A stretch of DNA of 64,000 nt from Marinomonas arctica (GTDB lineage Bacteria > Pseudomonadota > Gammaproteobacteria > Pseudomonadales > Marinomonadaceae), in the NCBI RefSeq assembly GCF_003259225.1, contig NZ_QHJF01000032.1, forward strand, positions 1 to 64,000, read 5' to 3'. The first letter of the stretch is position 1. Every line of letters begins with the position of its first letter. Position numbers and translations under genes: made by a program. The notes below the pieces were generated by a model. It was not told the origin of the DNA. It worked only from the letters and a program-made list of their open reading frames with translations, and did no database searches. Positions 43,944 to 51,400 of this stretch are shown piece after piece.

Positions 43944-46766
43944 TTAGTTGAGCATCAGTTTTAAAAATCGCCCTGTATGTGACTTTTCTGCTTTTGCAAT
44001 GTCCTCAGGGGTGCCTTCTGCGATGATATAGCCACCGCCACTGCCTCCTTCCGGTCCTAAATCGACAATCCAGTCAGCGGTTTTTATGACATCAAGATTA
44101 TGTTCAATGACCACCACCGTATTACCATGGTCTCTTAAGCGATGAAGGACCTTCAAGAGCTGTTCTATGTCGGCAAAGTGCAGTCCTGTTGTTGGTTCGT
44201 CAAGGATATAGAGCGTCGTTCCAGTGTCTCTTTTAGACAGCTCTTTGGCGAGTTTGACGCGCTGCGCCTCGCCACCAGACAATGTTGTCGCGGCTTGGCC
44301 AAGACGAATATAGCCTAAACCGACATCCATTAAGGTTTGTAATTTTCGAGCGATAGAGGGGACAGGGTCAAAGAACTCACGTGCATCCTCGATGGTCATT
44401 TCAAGACATTCGTGAATGTTTTTGCCTTTATAGTGTATTTCTAAGGTTTCACGGTTATAACGTTTCCCTTTGCAGGTATCACATGGGACGTAAATATCCG
44501 GCAAAAAGTGCATTTCTACCTTGATGACACCGTCACCCTGACAAGCCTCACAGCGTCCACCTTTGACGTTAAAGCTGAAGCGGCCTGGTTTGTAGCCCCG
44601 TGAGCGCGATTCTTGCGTTCCTGAGAATAGCTCTCTCATAGGGGTGAAAATACCAGTATAAGTCGCTGGGTTTGATCTTGGGGTGCGTCCAATTGGGCTT
44701 TGATCAATATCGACGCATTTATCGAATAAATTGAGCCCTTCAATACGCTCATGCGGTGCCGCTTTAAGTGTTGTGGCGCCATTAAGCGCGGTAGCGGCAA
44801 GCGGATACAAGGTGCCATTTATTAACGTTGACTTGCCTGAGCCAGATACACCAGTAATACAGGTCATTACCCCGACAGGAATCTTTAAATCGACGGTATT
44901 TAAGTTGTTGCCTGTGGCGCCAATAAGAGTAAGAAACTGTTTGTCTTTGGCGGTGTGTCGAATGGCAGGGATTTCAATTTTTCTTTTGCCAGTTAAAAAC
45001 TGTCCTGTTATGGATTCTGGGCAGTTCATTATGTCTTGTGGGGTGCCGCTGGCGATAATTTGTCCACCATGAACCCCTGCGCCAGGTCCGATGTCAACGA
45101 CGAAATCCGCAATACGGATGGCGTCTTCGTCATGCTCGACCACAATGACGGTGTTACCCAAGTCTCTGAGTCTGGTTAATGTGGCAATGAGTCGTTCGTT
45201 GTCTCGTTGGTGTAAGCCAATTGAGGGTTCATCTAGTATGTACATTACACCGACAAGGCCGGCACCTATTTGGCTGGCAAGACGAATGCGCTGCGCCTCC
45301 CCTCCAGACAGTGAGTCGGCTTTACGATCTAGTGTTAGATACTCTAAGCCAACGTTTACTAAGAAGGTTAATCGGTCACGAATCTCTTTAAGAATTTTAG
45401 AGGCGATCTCTCCGCGTGATCCTGGTAGTTCAAGCGCTTCGAAATATTTTAAGCATTCGGCAATCGGATAGGTCACCACTTCTGGTAATGTTTGTTCCGC
45501 AATAAACACATTTCTGGCGGACCGATTGAGTCGAGATCCATGACAATCTGGACAAGGCTGAATGCTAATGTATTGCGAAAGATCGTCACGTACACTGTCA
45601 GATTCTGTTTCATGGTAGCGGCGTTGTAGATTAGGGATAACACCTTCAAACGCATGCGCACGCGTCATTTTGTCGCCGCGTTCATTGATGTAAACAAAAT
45701 CTATCTTGTCTTTCCCCGAGCCTTGCAGAATGCGTTTTTTGAACTCGCTCGGTATGTCTTTGTATTTTGCTTCTATATCAAAGCCGTAATGTTTTGCTAG
45801 GGCGGTAAGCTGTTGATAGTAGAAAATGCTACGTCTGCCCCAGCCTCGGATAGCGCCTTCCGCTAAGGTCAAGGTTTCATCTTGAATGATGCGTTCAGGA
45901 TCAAACATTTGATGTGTGCCAAGGCCATCACAGGTCTGACAAGCACCATTCGGATTGTTAAATGAAAAGAGGCGGGGTTCCAACTCGGTCAGGCTGTAAC
46001 CGCAAACGGGGCAGGCGAACTTACTGGAAAAAATGTATTCCTCTTTTTCATCATCCATATTGATGACTTTGGCAATGCCATCGGATAAGCCAAGACAGGT
46101 TTCAAACGATTCTGCCAAGCGCAATTGCAGGTCAGAGCGAACTTTGAAACGGTCAATGACGACTTCGATGGTGTGCTTTTTGTTTTTTTCTAAGGTAGGT
46201 GCATCATCAAGATCGACAACAATGCCATTGATTCGCGCGCGAATGAAACCTTTTGAGAGTAAATCGCTGATAGTGTGTAGGTGCTCGCCTTTACGATCCT
46301 TTATAATAGGCGCAAGCAGCATCATCTTTGTGTCTTCTGGTAGCGATATAACTTTATCGACCATTTGTGATATGGTTTGTGCCTCTAGCGGTTCGCCATG
46401 ATCTGGACAGCGAGGTTGCCCTGCACGAGCAAATAACAATCGTAGATAATCATAGATTTCTGTTATTGTACCGACTGTTGATCGAGGGTTATGGGACGTT
46501 GATTTTTGTTCGATAGAGATAGCAGGGGAAAGGCCTTCAATGTGGTCTATGTCTGGCTTCTCCATCATCGACAAAAATTGTCGAGCGTAAGTAGACAATG
46601 ATTCTACATAGCGACGTTGACCTTCCGCATAGAGTGTATCGAACGCAAGAGAGGATTTACCCGAGCCGGATAGGCCAGTAATCACCACTAGTTTGTCTCT
46701 TGGTATGTCTAGGTCCACATTTTTTAGATTGTGAGTGCGGGCCCCGCGTATGGTAATGGTATCCAT
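43944..46766 (-). CDS. uvrA: Excinuclease ABC subunit A
   Basis: UvrA is the damage-sensing ATPase of nucleotide excision repair and works with UvrB and UvrC. At 940 aa it equals E. coli. It has two ABC modules: Walker [13 protein letters not shown] (residues 31-42) and [10 protein letters not shown] in the second half, ABC signatures LSGGEAQRI and [12 protein letters not shown], and zinc modules CPVCGYS...CQTCDGLG and CEACQGDG...CDTCKGK. It is divergent from the MFS gene, 157 bases away; no clear LexA box was identified in that gap. Confidence 0.98.
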   Translation of the reverse strand: MDTITIRGARTHNLKNVDLDIPRDKLVVITGLSGSGKSSLAFDTLYAEGQRRYVESLSTYARQFLSMMEKPDIDHIEGLSPAISIEQKSTSHNPRSTVGTITEIYDYLRLLFARAGQPRCPDHGEPLEAQTISQMVDKVISLPEDTKMMLLAPIIKDRKGEHLHTISDLLSKGFIRARINGIVVDLDDAPTLEKNKKHTIEVVIDRFKVRSDLQLRLAESFETCLGLSDGIAKVINMDDEKEEYIFSSKFACPVCGYSLTELEPRLFSFNNPNGACQTCDGLGTHQMFDPERIIQDETLTLAEGAIRGWGRRSIFYYQQLTALAKHYGFDIEAKYKDIPSEFKKRILQGSGKDKIDFVYINERGDKMTRAHAFEGVIPNLQRRYHETESDSVRDDLSQYISIQPCPDCHGSRLNRSARNVFIAEQTLPEVVTYPIAECLKYFEALELPGSRGEIASKILKEIRDRLTFLVNVGLEYLTLDRKADSLSGGEAQRIRLASQIGAGLVGVMYILDEPSIGLHQRDNERLIATLTRLRDLGNTVIVVEHDEDAIRIADFVVDIGPGAGVHGGQIIASGTPQDIMNCPESITGQFLTGKRKIEIPAIRHTAKDKQFLTLIGATGNNLNTVDLKIPVGVMTCITGVSGSGKSTLINGTLYPLAATALNGATTLKAAPHERIEGLNLFDKCVDIDQSPIGRTPRSNPATYTGIFTPMRELFSGTQESRSRGYKPGRFSFNVKGGRCEACQGDGVIKVEMHFLPDIYVPCDTCKGKRYNRETLEIHYKGKNIHECLEMTIEDAREFFDPVPSIARKLQTLMDVGLGYIRLGQAATTLSGGEAQRVKLAKELSKRDTGTTLYILDEPTTGLHFADIEQLLKVLHRLRDHGNTVVVIEHNLDVIKTADWIVDLGPEGGSGGGYIIAEGTPEDIAKAEKSHTGRFLKLMLN

Positions 46767-46923
46767 GAGTCTCCAATGTGAAGTCGATCAACAGAAAGTA
46801 ATCTGCTAATAAATTAAATAACTGTCTATTTTTACAGTAGTTGAAATGGAGCTTCAACGGTATTTTTTGTAAAATTGACAATCTTTTTTCTTAATACCCA
46901 AGTTAAACGGTTTAAACCACTTT

Positions 46924-48282
46924 ATGGATCTACTCGAACGTCGTTCAGTTCTTGCTTTAGCGCTGATTTATTTGTTCAGAATGTTGGGCTTATTTCTCAT
47001 TATGCCTGTTATAAGTGTCGCCGCCGATGGTCTAACTGGCGCGGACGCCGCTTTAATTGGAGTCGCGATTGGTATTTATGGTTTGACTCAGGCGAGCCTG
47101 CAAATTCCGATGGGTATGTGGTCTGACAAGATAGGCCGTAAACGCGTCATTATTATCGGGCTGCTATTGTTTGCCGTAGGGAGTTTGATTTGTGCCAATG
47201 CGAATGACATAACGACTTTAATTGTTGGGCGAGCGGTTCAGGGAGCCGGCGCGATTGCTAGCACCTTGATGGCATTATTAAGTGATGTGACAAGAGAGCA
47301 AAATCGAACGAAGGCGATGGCTATCGTTGGTATTAGTATCGGCGCGTCGTTTATGTTGTCTTTGGTGTTAGGGCCTTGGATTTTCGCTTTAGTTGGTCTT
47401 TCAGGACTCTTTTACTTATCTTTCGCGCTTTCTTTACTGGGTATTGCCTTGATCGTTTTTGCTGTGCCCAATATTGTACAGCATACCTTTAGGCGGGATA
47501 CGACACCCAGCCTTCAGGCGCTAGGTTTGGTGTTAAAAGATGCAAAACTGCGCTTCTTGAACGTGAGTGTGTTGTTGCTGCATGCAAGCCTGACGGCGCT
47601 ATTTGTCACTGTGCCAAATTTACTGATTCAGCAGTTTGGCTTGCCTTTGTCGCAACATAGCTGGCTATACTTAGCCATCATGGGTTTTGCTTTCGCAGGT
47701 ATGCTACCATTAGTGATTATTGCTGAATCCAAAGGTAAGACAAAAGCCATCCTTATTACGGTGATGATACTGTTGGGGTTGAGCGCGATATTATTGCAAT
47801 GGGCGCCCTACTTATGGGTATTTGGCGGATTATTATGGGTGTATTTTGTCGGCTTTAACTCACTAGAAGCGGTGTTGCCTTCGCTTCTTAGTAAATTGGC
47901 ACCAGTCGGTTATCGCGGTACGGCAATGGGCGTGTTTTCTACCCATCAATTTATGGGGTCATTTTTGGGTGGTGTTGGCGGCGGTTGGCTGCTTCAGAAT
48001 TACTCGAATAGCGGTGTCTTTTGGGTCGTTGGTGTGGTGTTCTTGGCTTGGTCACTTGTATGTATGGCTCAGCCTGCACCGCGCCAATTGAGTAGTCTAG
48101 CGTTTAGCTTGCCCAATATGACGGATGAAGAAATAACGAAGTTGGCGGATCAACTTTATGACATTCAAGGAGTAGAAGGTATGCAAATTTTTAAAGATGA
48201 GCAAACGGCTTATCTGAAAGTCGATAAGAAAGTATTAGACAAAGAAGCTCTTGTGCGCATAGCACCGCAAGTGCGTCTTTAA
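46924..48282 (+). CDS. MFS transporter with C-terminal YAM-like domain (YajR type)
   Basis: A 452-aa inner-membrane major facilitator with about 12 hydrophobic segments and the MFS loop motif GMWSDKIGRKRVI between helices 2 and 3. After the last helix a soluble tail of about 60 residues (LPNMTDEEITKLADQLYDIQ to the end) resembles the ferredoxin-like YAM domain of E. coli YajR (454 aa). The substrate is unknown. The uvrA-MFS-ssb order is also seen in Pseudomonas. Confidence 0.85.
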   Translation: MDLLERRSVLALALIYLFRMLGLFLIMPVISVAADGLTGADAALIGVAIGIYGLTQASLQIPMGMWSDKIGRKRVIIIGLLLFAVGSLICANANDITTLIVGRAVQGAGAIASTLMALLSDVTREQNRTKAMAIVGISIGASFMLSLVLGPWIFALVGLSGLFYLSFALSLLGIALIVFAVPNIVQHTFRRDTTPSLQALGLVLKDAKLRFLNVSVLLLHASLTALFVTVPNLLIQQFGLPLSQHSWLYLAIMGFAFAGMLPLVIIAESKGKTKAILITVMILLGLSAILLQWAPYLWVFGGLLWVYFVGFNSLEAVLPSLLSKLAPVGYRGTAMGVFSTHQFMGSFLGGVGGGWLLQNYSNSGVFWVVGVVFLAWSLVCMAQPAPRQLSSLAFSLPNMTDEEITKLADQLYDIQGVEGMQIFKDEQTAYLKVDKKVLDKEALVRIAPQVRL

Positions 48283-48320
48283 TTAAACACTATTCTATCT
48301 TTTAGTTGGAGAAAAACGTC

Positions 48321-49058
48321 ATGGCACGTGGAATAAACAAAGTAATCTTGATCGGTAACGCAGGCAACGATGCCGAAGTGCGTTTTATGCCGTCCGGCGC
48401 CGCCGTTGCAAACGTTAACTTGGCAACAACAGAGAGCTGGCGCGATAAGCAGACCGGTCAAATGCAAGAGCGCACAGAGTGGCACCGTGTGGCTTTTATG
48501 GATCGTGGTAACTTCCGTCTTGGTCAAATTGCAGGCGATTTTATTAAGAAGGGCTCTAAGGTATACGTTGAAGGTTCGTTGCGTACTCGTGAGTGGGAAA
48601 AAGATGGCATTAAGCGCTATACCACTGAGATCGTTGCGAATGAAATGCAATTGCTAGATGGTCGTGGCGATGGTGCTGGACAGCAAAGTGGTGGCTACGA
48701 CTCTATGCAAGGTGGTGGCGGTTATGGCAGTGCTCCACAACAATCTGCTGCCCCACAACAAGGCGGCTACGGTCAAGCGCCTGCGCATCAGGCGCCACAA
48801 CAGCATGCACCTCAAGGCGGGTTTAATCAGCCTCAAGGTGGTTATGGTCAAGCACCACAACAACCCGTGCATCAACCAGCGGCGCCACAAGCACAACCAC
48901 AATCTTTTGGTAGCTGGGGCAATGCGCCACAGCAAGCGCCCGCTCAAGCCGCACCGCAACAACGCGCGCCTCAGCAGCCAGCGCCACAGCGTGCCCCTGA
49001 GCCAAAACCTCAGCCAGCGCCAAACTTTGATGACTTCGACGACGATATTCCGTTCTAG
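48321..49058 (+). CDS. ssb: Single-stranded DNA-binding protein
   Basis: SSB coats single-stranded DNA in replication, repair and recombination. The ATG at 48321 (GGAG 8-12 bases before it) gives [20 protein letters not shown]; a frame extension to 48306 is not needed. The OB fold covers residues 1-110. The tail ends DDFDDDIPF, the tip that recruits partner proteins. At 245 aa it is much longer than E. coli SSB (178) because of a linker of about 125 residues rich in Gln, Pro, Ala and Gly with repeated GGYGQAP- and QQAPQ-like units. Confidence 0.96.
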   Translation: MARGINKVILIGNAGNDAEVRFMPSGAAVANVNLATTESWRDKQTGQMQERTEWHRVAFMDRGNFRLGQIAGDFIKKGSKVYVEGSLRTREWEKDGIKRYTTEIVANEMQLLDGRGDGAGQQSGGYDSMQGGGGYGSAPQQSAAPQQGGYGQAPAHQAPQQHAPQGGFNQPQGGYGQAPQQPVHQPAAPQAQPQSFGSWGNAPQQAPAQAAPQQRAPQQPAPQRAPEPKPQPAPNFDDFDDDIPF

Positions 49059-49093
49059 GTCCTACATAAATTAGAACTGTTGATTTTGACTTC

Positions 49094-49121
49094 AAAGCCT
49101 CATATACACGGGGCTTTTTTT
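49094..49121 (+). terminator. Terminator of ssb
   Basis: AAAGCCTC (49094-49101) pairs with GGGGCTTT (49110-49117), one wobble, followed by T. It lies 36 bases past the ssb stop. Confidence 0.88.
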
Positions 49122-49137
49122 GCTCTGATAAATATAG

Positions 49138-49236
49138 GTTGGTCTCTAGTCCAACAGCAAACTACGCATTTTAAGGCGTAGGGCAGTATGAGCGAGGTAC
49201 GAGCGTAATCTGCCGTTCTGAAAGCAATCAGAACGG
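49138..49236. repeat. Chain of four adjacent hairpins
   Basis: GTTGG/CCAAC (49138-49142, 49151-49155), CTACGC/GCGTAG (49162-49167, 49176-49181), GGCAG/CTGCC (49182-49186, 49210-49214) and CCGTTCTGA/TCAGAACGG (49213-49221, 49228-49236) follow one another almost without spacing. No ORF or T run accompanies them. They could be a structured RNA, part of a mobile-element end or a REP-like element. Confidence 0.55.
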
Positions 49237-49293
49237 TTGTAATAGCTTCTTTTATTTCTCGCTTTTAATTGTGTCTGGCGAAAAATAATATAC

Positions 49294-49321
49294 TTGACAA
49301 ATAAGTCGAATAGATTAGTAT
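49294..49321 (+). promoter_or_regulatory. Promoter of the NYN leader RNA
   Basis: A consensus TTGACA (49294-49299) is followed after 16 bases by TAGTAT (49316-49321, four of six matches). Transcription would begin near 49328. Confidence 0.6.
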
Positions 49322-49327
49322 TTAAGG

Positions 49328-49404
49328 TAACAACTAATCCTATGCAGGTGGTGAGGCTTGACCCCATTTCATAGGAAGAAAAAGCCGACTCATGTCGGTT
49401 TTTT
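49328..49404 (+). ncRNA. Candidate small RNA or attenuator leader before the NYN gene
   Basis: About 77 bases between the promoter and an intrinsic terminator. TCCTATG (49338-49344) pairs perfectly with CATAGGA (49370-49376), enclosing a G/C-rich loop with GGTGGTGAGGC and GACCCC. Then AAAGCCGAC (49381-49389) pairs with GTCGGTTTT (49394-49402, one G-T wobble) around TCAT, with six T. GGCTT (49355-49359) could pair instead with AAGCC (49382-49386) and open the terminator. The next gene starts 24 bases after the T run. This is either a free small RNA or a regulated transcription-attenuation leader. It does not match any riboswitch class I recognise. Confidence 0.5.
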
Positions 49405-49427
49405 CGTATCTGAAGGATTGGAAAAAG

Positions 49428-50381
49428 TTGAAAACGAGAGTTTATATTGATGGTTATAATCTTTACTATGGCTGTTTAAAAAATACACCGTATAAGTGGT
49501 TAGATCTTAAAGCATTATTTGTAAATCACGTTTTGCCCAGTGTGTATCATGAAAACTCTCATCCTCAGTTACTTCCTCAAGGTGTTAAATTTTTTACTGC
49601 TAAAATTGTGGAAAAGGCTGCACTTGGTACCAATTCAACTAAAGACCAACAAACTTACCACAATGCCCTCAAAAAACATCTCGGGGATGGCCTTTGCTTA
49701 TATGAAGGCTACTATGCTATCAATAAAGTGCATGCTTTTCAGGTTCAAGGAAACAATCTGCCGCGTGACTGCGATAGAGTAGAAATCTGGAAATTAGAAG
49801 AGAAGCAAAGTGATGTAAATCTTGCAACGGAAGCCCTTTTTGATTCCGTCGTTGAGCAAGAGTTAGAGCAAATTGTTTATGTTAGCAATGATACTGACAT
49901 TGCTGCCTCAATGATAAAGGTCCGCGAGTATAACTCTGTACGGCTTAGTAAAGGGTGGAATTCGATCAGAATTGGTCTTGTTATTCCTACCAAGTCGTCT
50001 GAGTCTAATGATGATGAGGCTAGACGTGCAAATAAAACCCTCTCCGATCTTGCTGATTGGACTGTTAAGTGCATCACACGAGATTGGTTAGAAAAGTCTC
50101 AACTTCCTCACAAAGTTCCAAATGGTCGTAGGCCAGCCTTAATACCAATTTCTTGGCATCCTGAATCAGAAATATTTAAACTTATCATGTTAGAGCTAGG
50201 TAAGGTTCATAAACTCAGTGAGTCTTGGCAATGGTTGGAACAAACAAAGCCCTATGTAGATGGTCTTATGGATCTTACATCGACTACACCTTTAGAAGCA
50301 TTGTGTACTTCAGATGGGGCTGTTGGTGTTTATGAGCATGCAAAGGCATACATTAGCTGGAAACTTTCTTTACCAGAATAA
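49428..50381 (+). CDS. NYN-domain (PIN-like) putative ribonuclease
   Basis: The N-terminal half is a NYN/LabA-type PIN-like domain: TRVYIDGYNLYYG with the first catalytic Asp, EEKQSDVNLATEALFD with the second acidic pair, and IVYVSNDTDIA with the third. Such domains are metal-dependent nucleases acting on RNA. The C-terminal 80 residues hold a WLEQ...TPLEALCTSDGAVGVYEH pattern that recalls the MbcA/ParS (DUF2384) fold; this is a weak resemblance. The start is taken as TTG 49428 (MKTRVYIDGYNLYYG, AAGGA ten bases before, 317 aa). An ATG at 49392 is in frame but lies inside the terminator hairpin loop. It stands alone between ssb and smr. The cellular role is unknown. Confidence 0.75.
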   Translation: MKTRVYIDGYNLYYGCLKNTPYKWLDLKALFVNHVLPSVYHENSHPQLLPQGVKFFTAKIVEKAALGTNSTKDQQTYHNALKKHLGDGLCLYEGYYAINKVHAFQVQGNNLPRDCDRVEIWKLEEKQSDVNLATEALFDSVVEQELEQIVYVSNDTDIAASMIKVREYNSVRLSKGWNSIRIGLVIPTKSSESNDDEARRANKTLSDLADWTVKCITRDWLEKSQLPHKVPNGRRPALIPISWHPESEIFKLIMLELGKVHKLSESWQWLEQTKPYVDGLMDLTSTTPLEALCTSDGAVGVYEHAKAYISWKLSLPE

Positions 50382-50499
50382 AGTTAAATTCGGAGTGAGT
50401 GCAGTTTTTTTAATCATACTTTCCCTGTTCTATTTCCTTATCGTCTTTTAACTTACATATAACGTGTATCTGTAAAGTGCCGTCACGTCGCTATGCTGC

Positions 50500-50602
50500 T
50501 ATAATCCACTCATATTAAGGTATGTAGGCTACTAAGACAGGTTGAAGTGACTACGAACTGAAAAATAAAAAATGTGTGTGGGCTCTTTCGGGAGCCTTTT
50601 TC
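50500..50602 (+). ncRNA. Candidate small RNA upstream of smr
   Basis: An extended -10 element TGCTATAAT (50497-50505) with a poor -35 (GTGCCG, 50477-50482, 17-base spacing) precedes about 90 bases without an ORF that end in a terminator: GGCTC (50581-50585) with GAGCC (50592-50596), then T. The predicted RNA begins near 50512. It may be an independent small RNA or a leader of smr, which starts 52 bases later. Confidence 0.5.
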
Positions 50603-50653
50603 ATACTTGGTAGTCTTAGTATGCATGGTGAATGGGTTTTGAGGTGAGTGATT

Positions 50654-51232
50654 ATGGATGAAGATGAAACGTCTTTGTTTGCTCAAGAAGTGGCGGGTAT
50701 TAAGCCGCTTGAAAAAAGCGAAGTATATCTAGGCAAAAAAGGCCCCATGGTCGACTTTGCGGCTCGCCAAAAAGCGGCGTTGATCGCGAAGGAGGCGGAC
50801 CGGAATCACTTGTCGCAGGATTATGTGGAGAAAGTGGAGCCTAATGATGTGCTTGAGTATAAGCGCTCTGGTGTTCAAGACGGGGTGTTTAAGCGTCTTA
50901 GGCAGGGCAAGTATGGTATTGAGGCGCGCTTAGACTTGCATCGTCATACGGTGGCTCAGGCACGGGAGCACGTCTATCAATTTACAGATGATTGTATGCG
51001 TCATGATATCCGCGTCGCTATCATAGTGCATGGTAAGGGGGATCGTACACCGGATCCAGATAGCCAAGCGATGATCAAAAGTCATATCAATAAATGGCTC
51101 AGAGAGTTGGACGCTGTGATGGCCTTTCATAGTGCTCAGCGGCATCATGGTGGTTTGGGGGCGGTGTATGTATTGTTTAAAAAAACAGAAAAAGCGCGTT
51201 TAGATGATTGGGAAAAACACCAAAAGCGTTGA
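50654..51232 (+). CDS. Smr-domain endonuclease-like protein
   Basis: A 192-aa protein with a C-terminal Smr domain: the DLHRHTVAQAREHV motif (LDLHxxT), VHGKGDRT and HHGGLGAVYVLFKK. The N-terminal half resembles E. coli YdaL/SmrA-type proteins (FAARQKAAL). Smr domains nick branched DNA or cleave RNA, and those in proteobacteria are also linked to rescue of stalled ribosomes (SmrB); which applies here is unclear. The ATG at 50654 is placed 6 bases after GAGGTGA and preferred over GTG 50648. Confidence 0.85.
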   Translation: MDEDETSLFAQEVAGIKPLEKSEVYLGKKGPMVDFAARQKAALIAKEADRNHLSQDYVEKVEPNDVLEYKRSGVQDGVFKRLRQGKYGIEARLDLHRHTVAQAREHVYQFTDDCMRHDIRVAIIVHGKGDRTPDPDSQAMIKSHINKWLRELDAVMAFHSAQRHHGGLGAVYVLFKKTEKARLDDWEKHQKR

Positions 51233-51400
51233 TGCTTTGTGTGGTTTGAAATGGGCGTGTCTACGTTAGTTCGTGCAGTAAAAGCCATATTTTTGCTATA
51301 ATCCCGCCACTTTGCAGTCTTGGGCTTATGTTGTCTTGAGTGTACCCAAGCTGCCCCAAAACATTGTAATGATCGTATTCTAATTCTATCGAGGTAGAGA

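Noticed and set aside
48711-48990. Repeated units as CRISPR or VNTR array
   Set aside because: The repeats are imperfect, in frame and encode the SSB linker; no spacer structure exists.
48654-49095. Antisense and out-of-frame ORFs over the SSB linker
   Set aside because: The low-complexity, C/A-rich linker leaves several frames open by composition alone.
49146-49367. 73-residue minus-strand frame before the NYN gene
   Set aside because: It crosses the hairpin chain and the predicted leader promoter; no RBS or family similarity.
49328-49404. c-di-GMP, preQ1, fluoride or TPP riboswitch
   Set aside because: The conserved core sequences of these classes as I know them are not present.
49392-49427. 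ATG at 49392 as start of the NYN protein
   Set aside because: The codon is in the loop of an intrinsic terminator and the extra residues precede the normal NYN start; TTG 49428 with AAGGA fits better.
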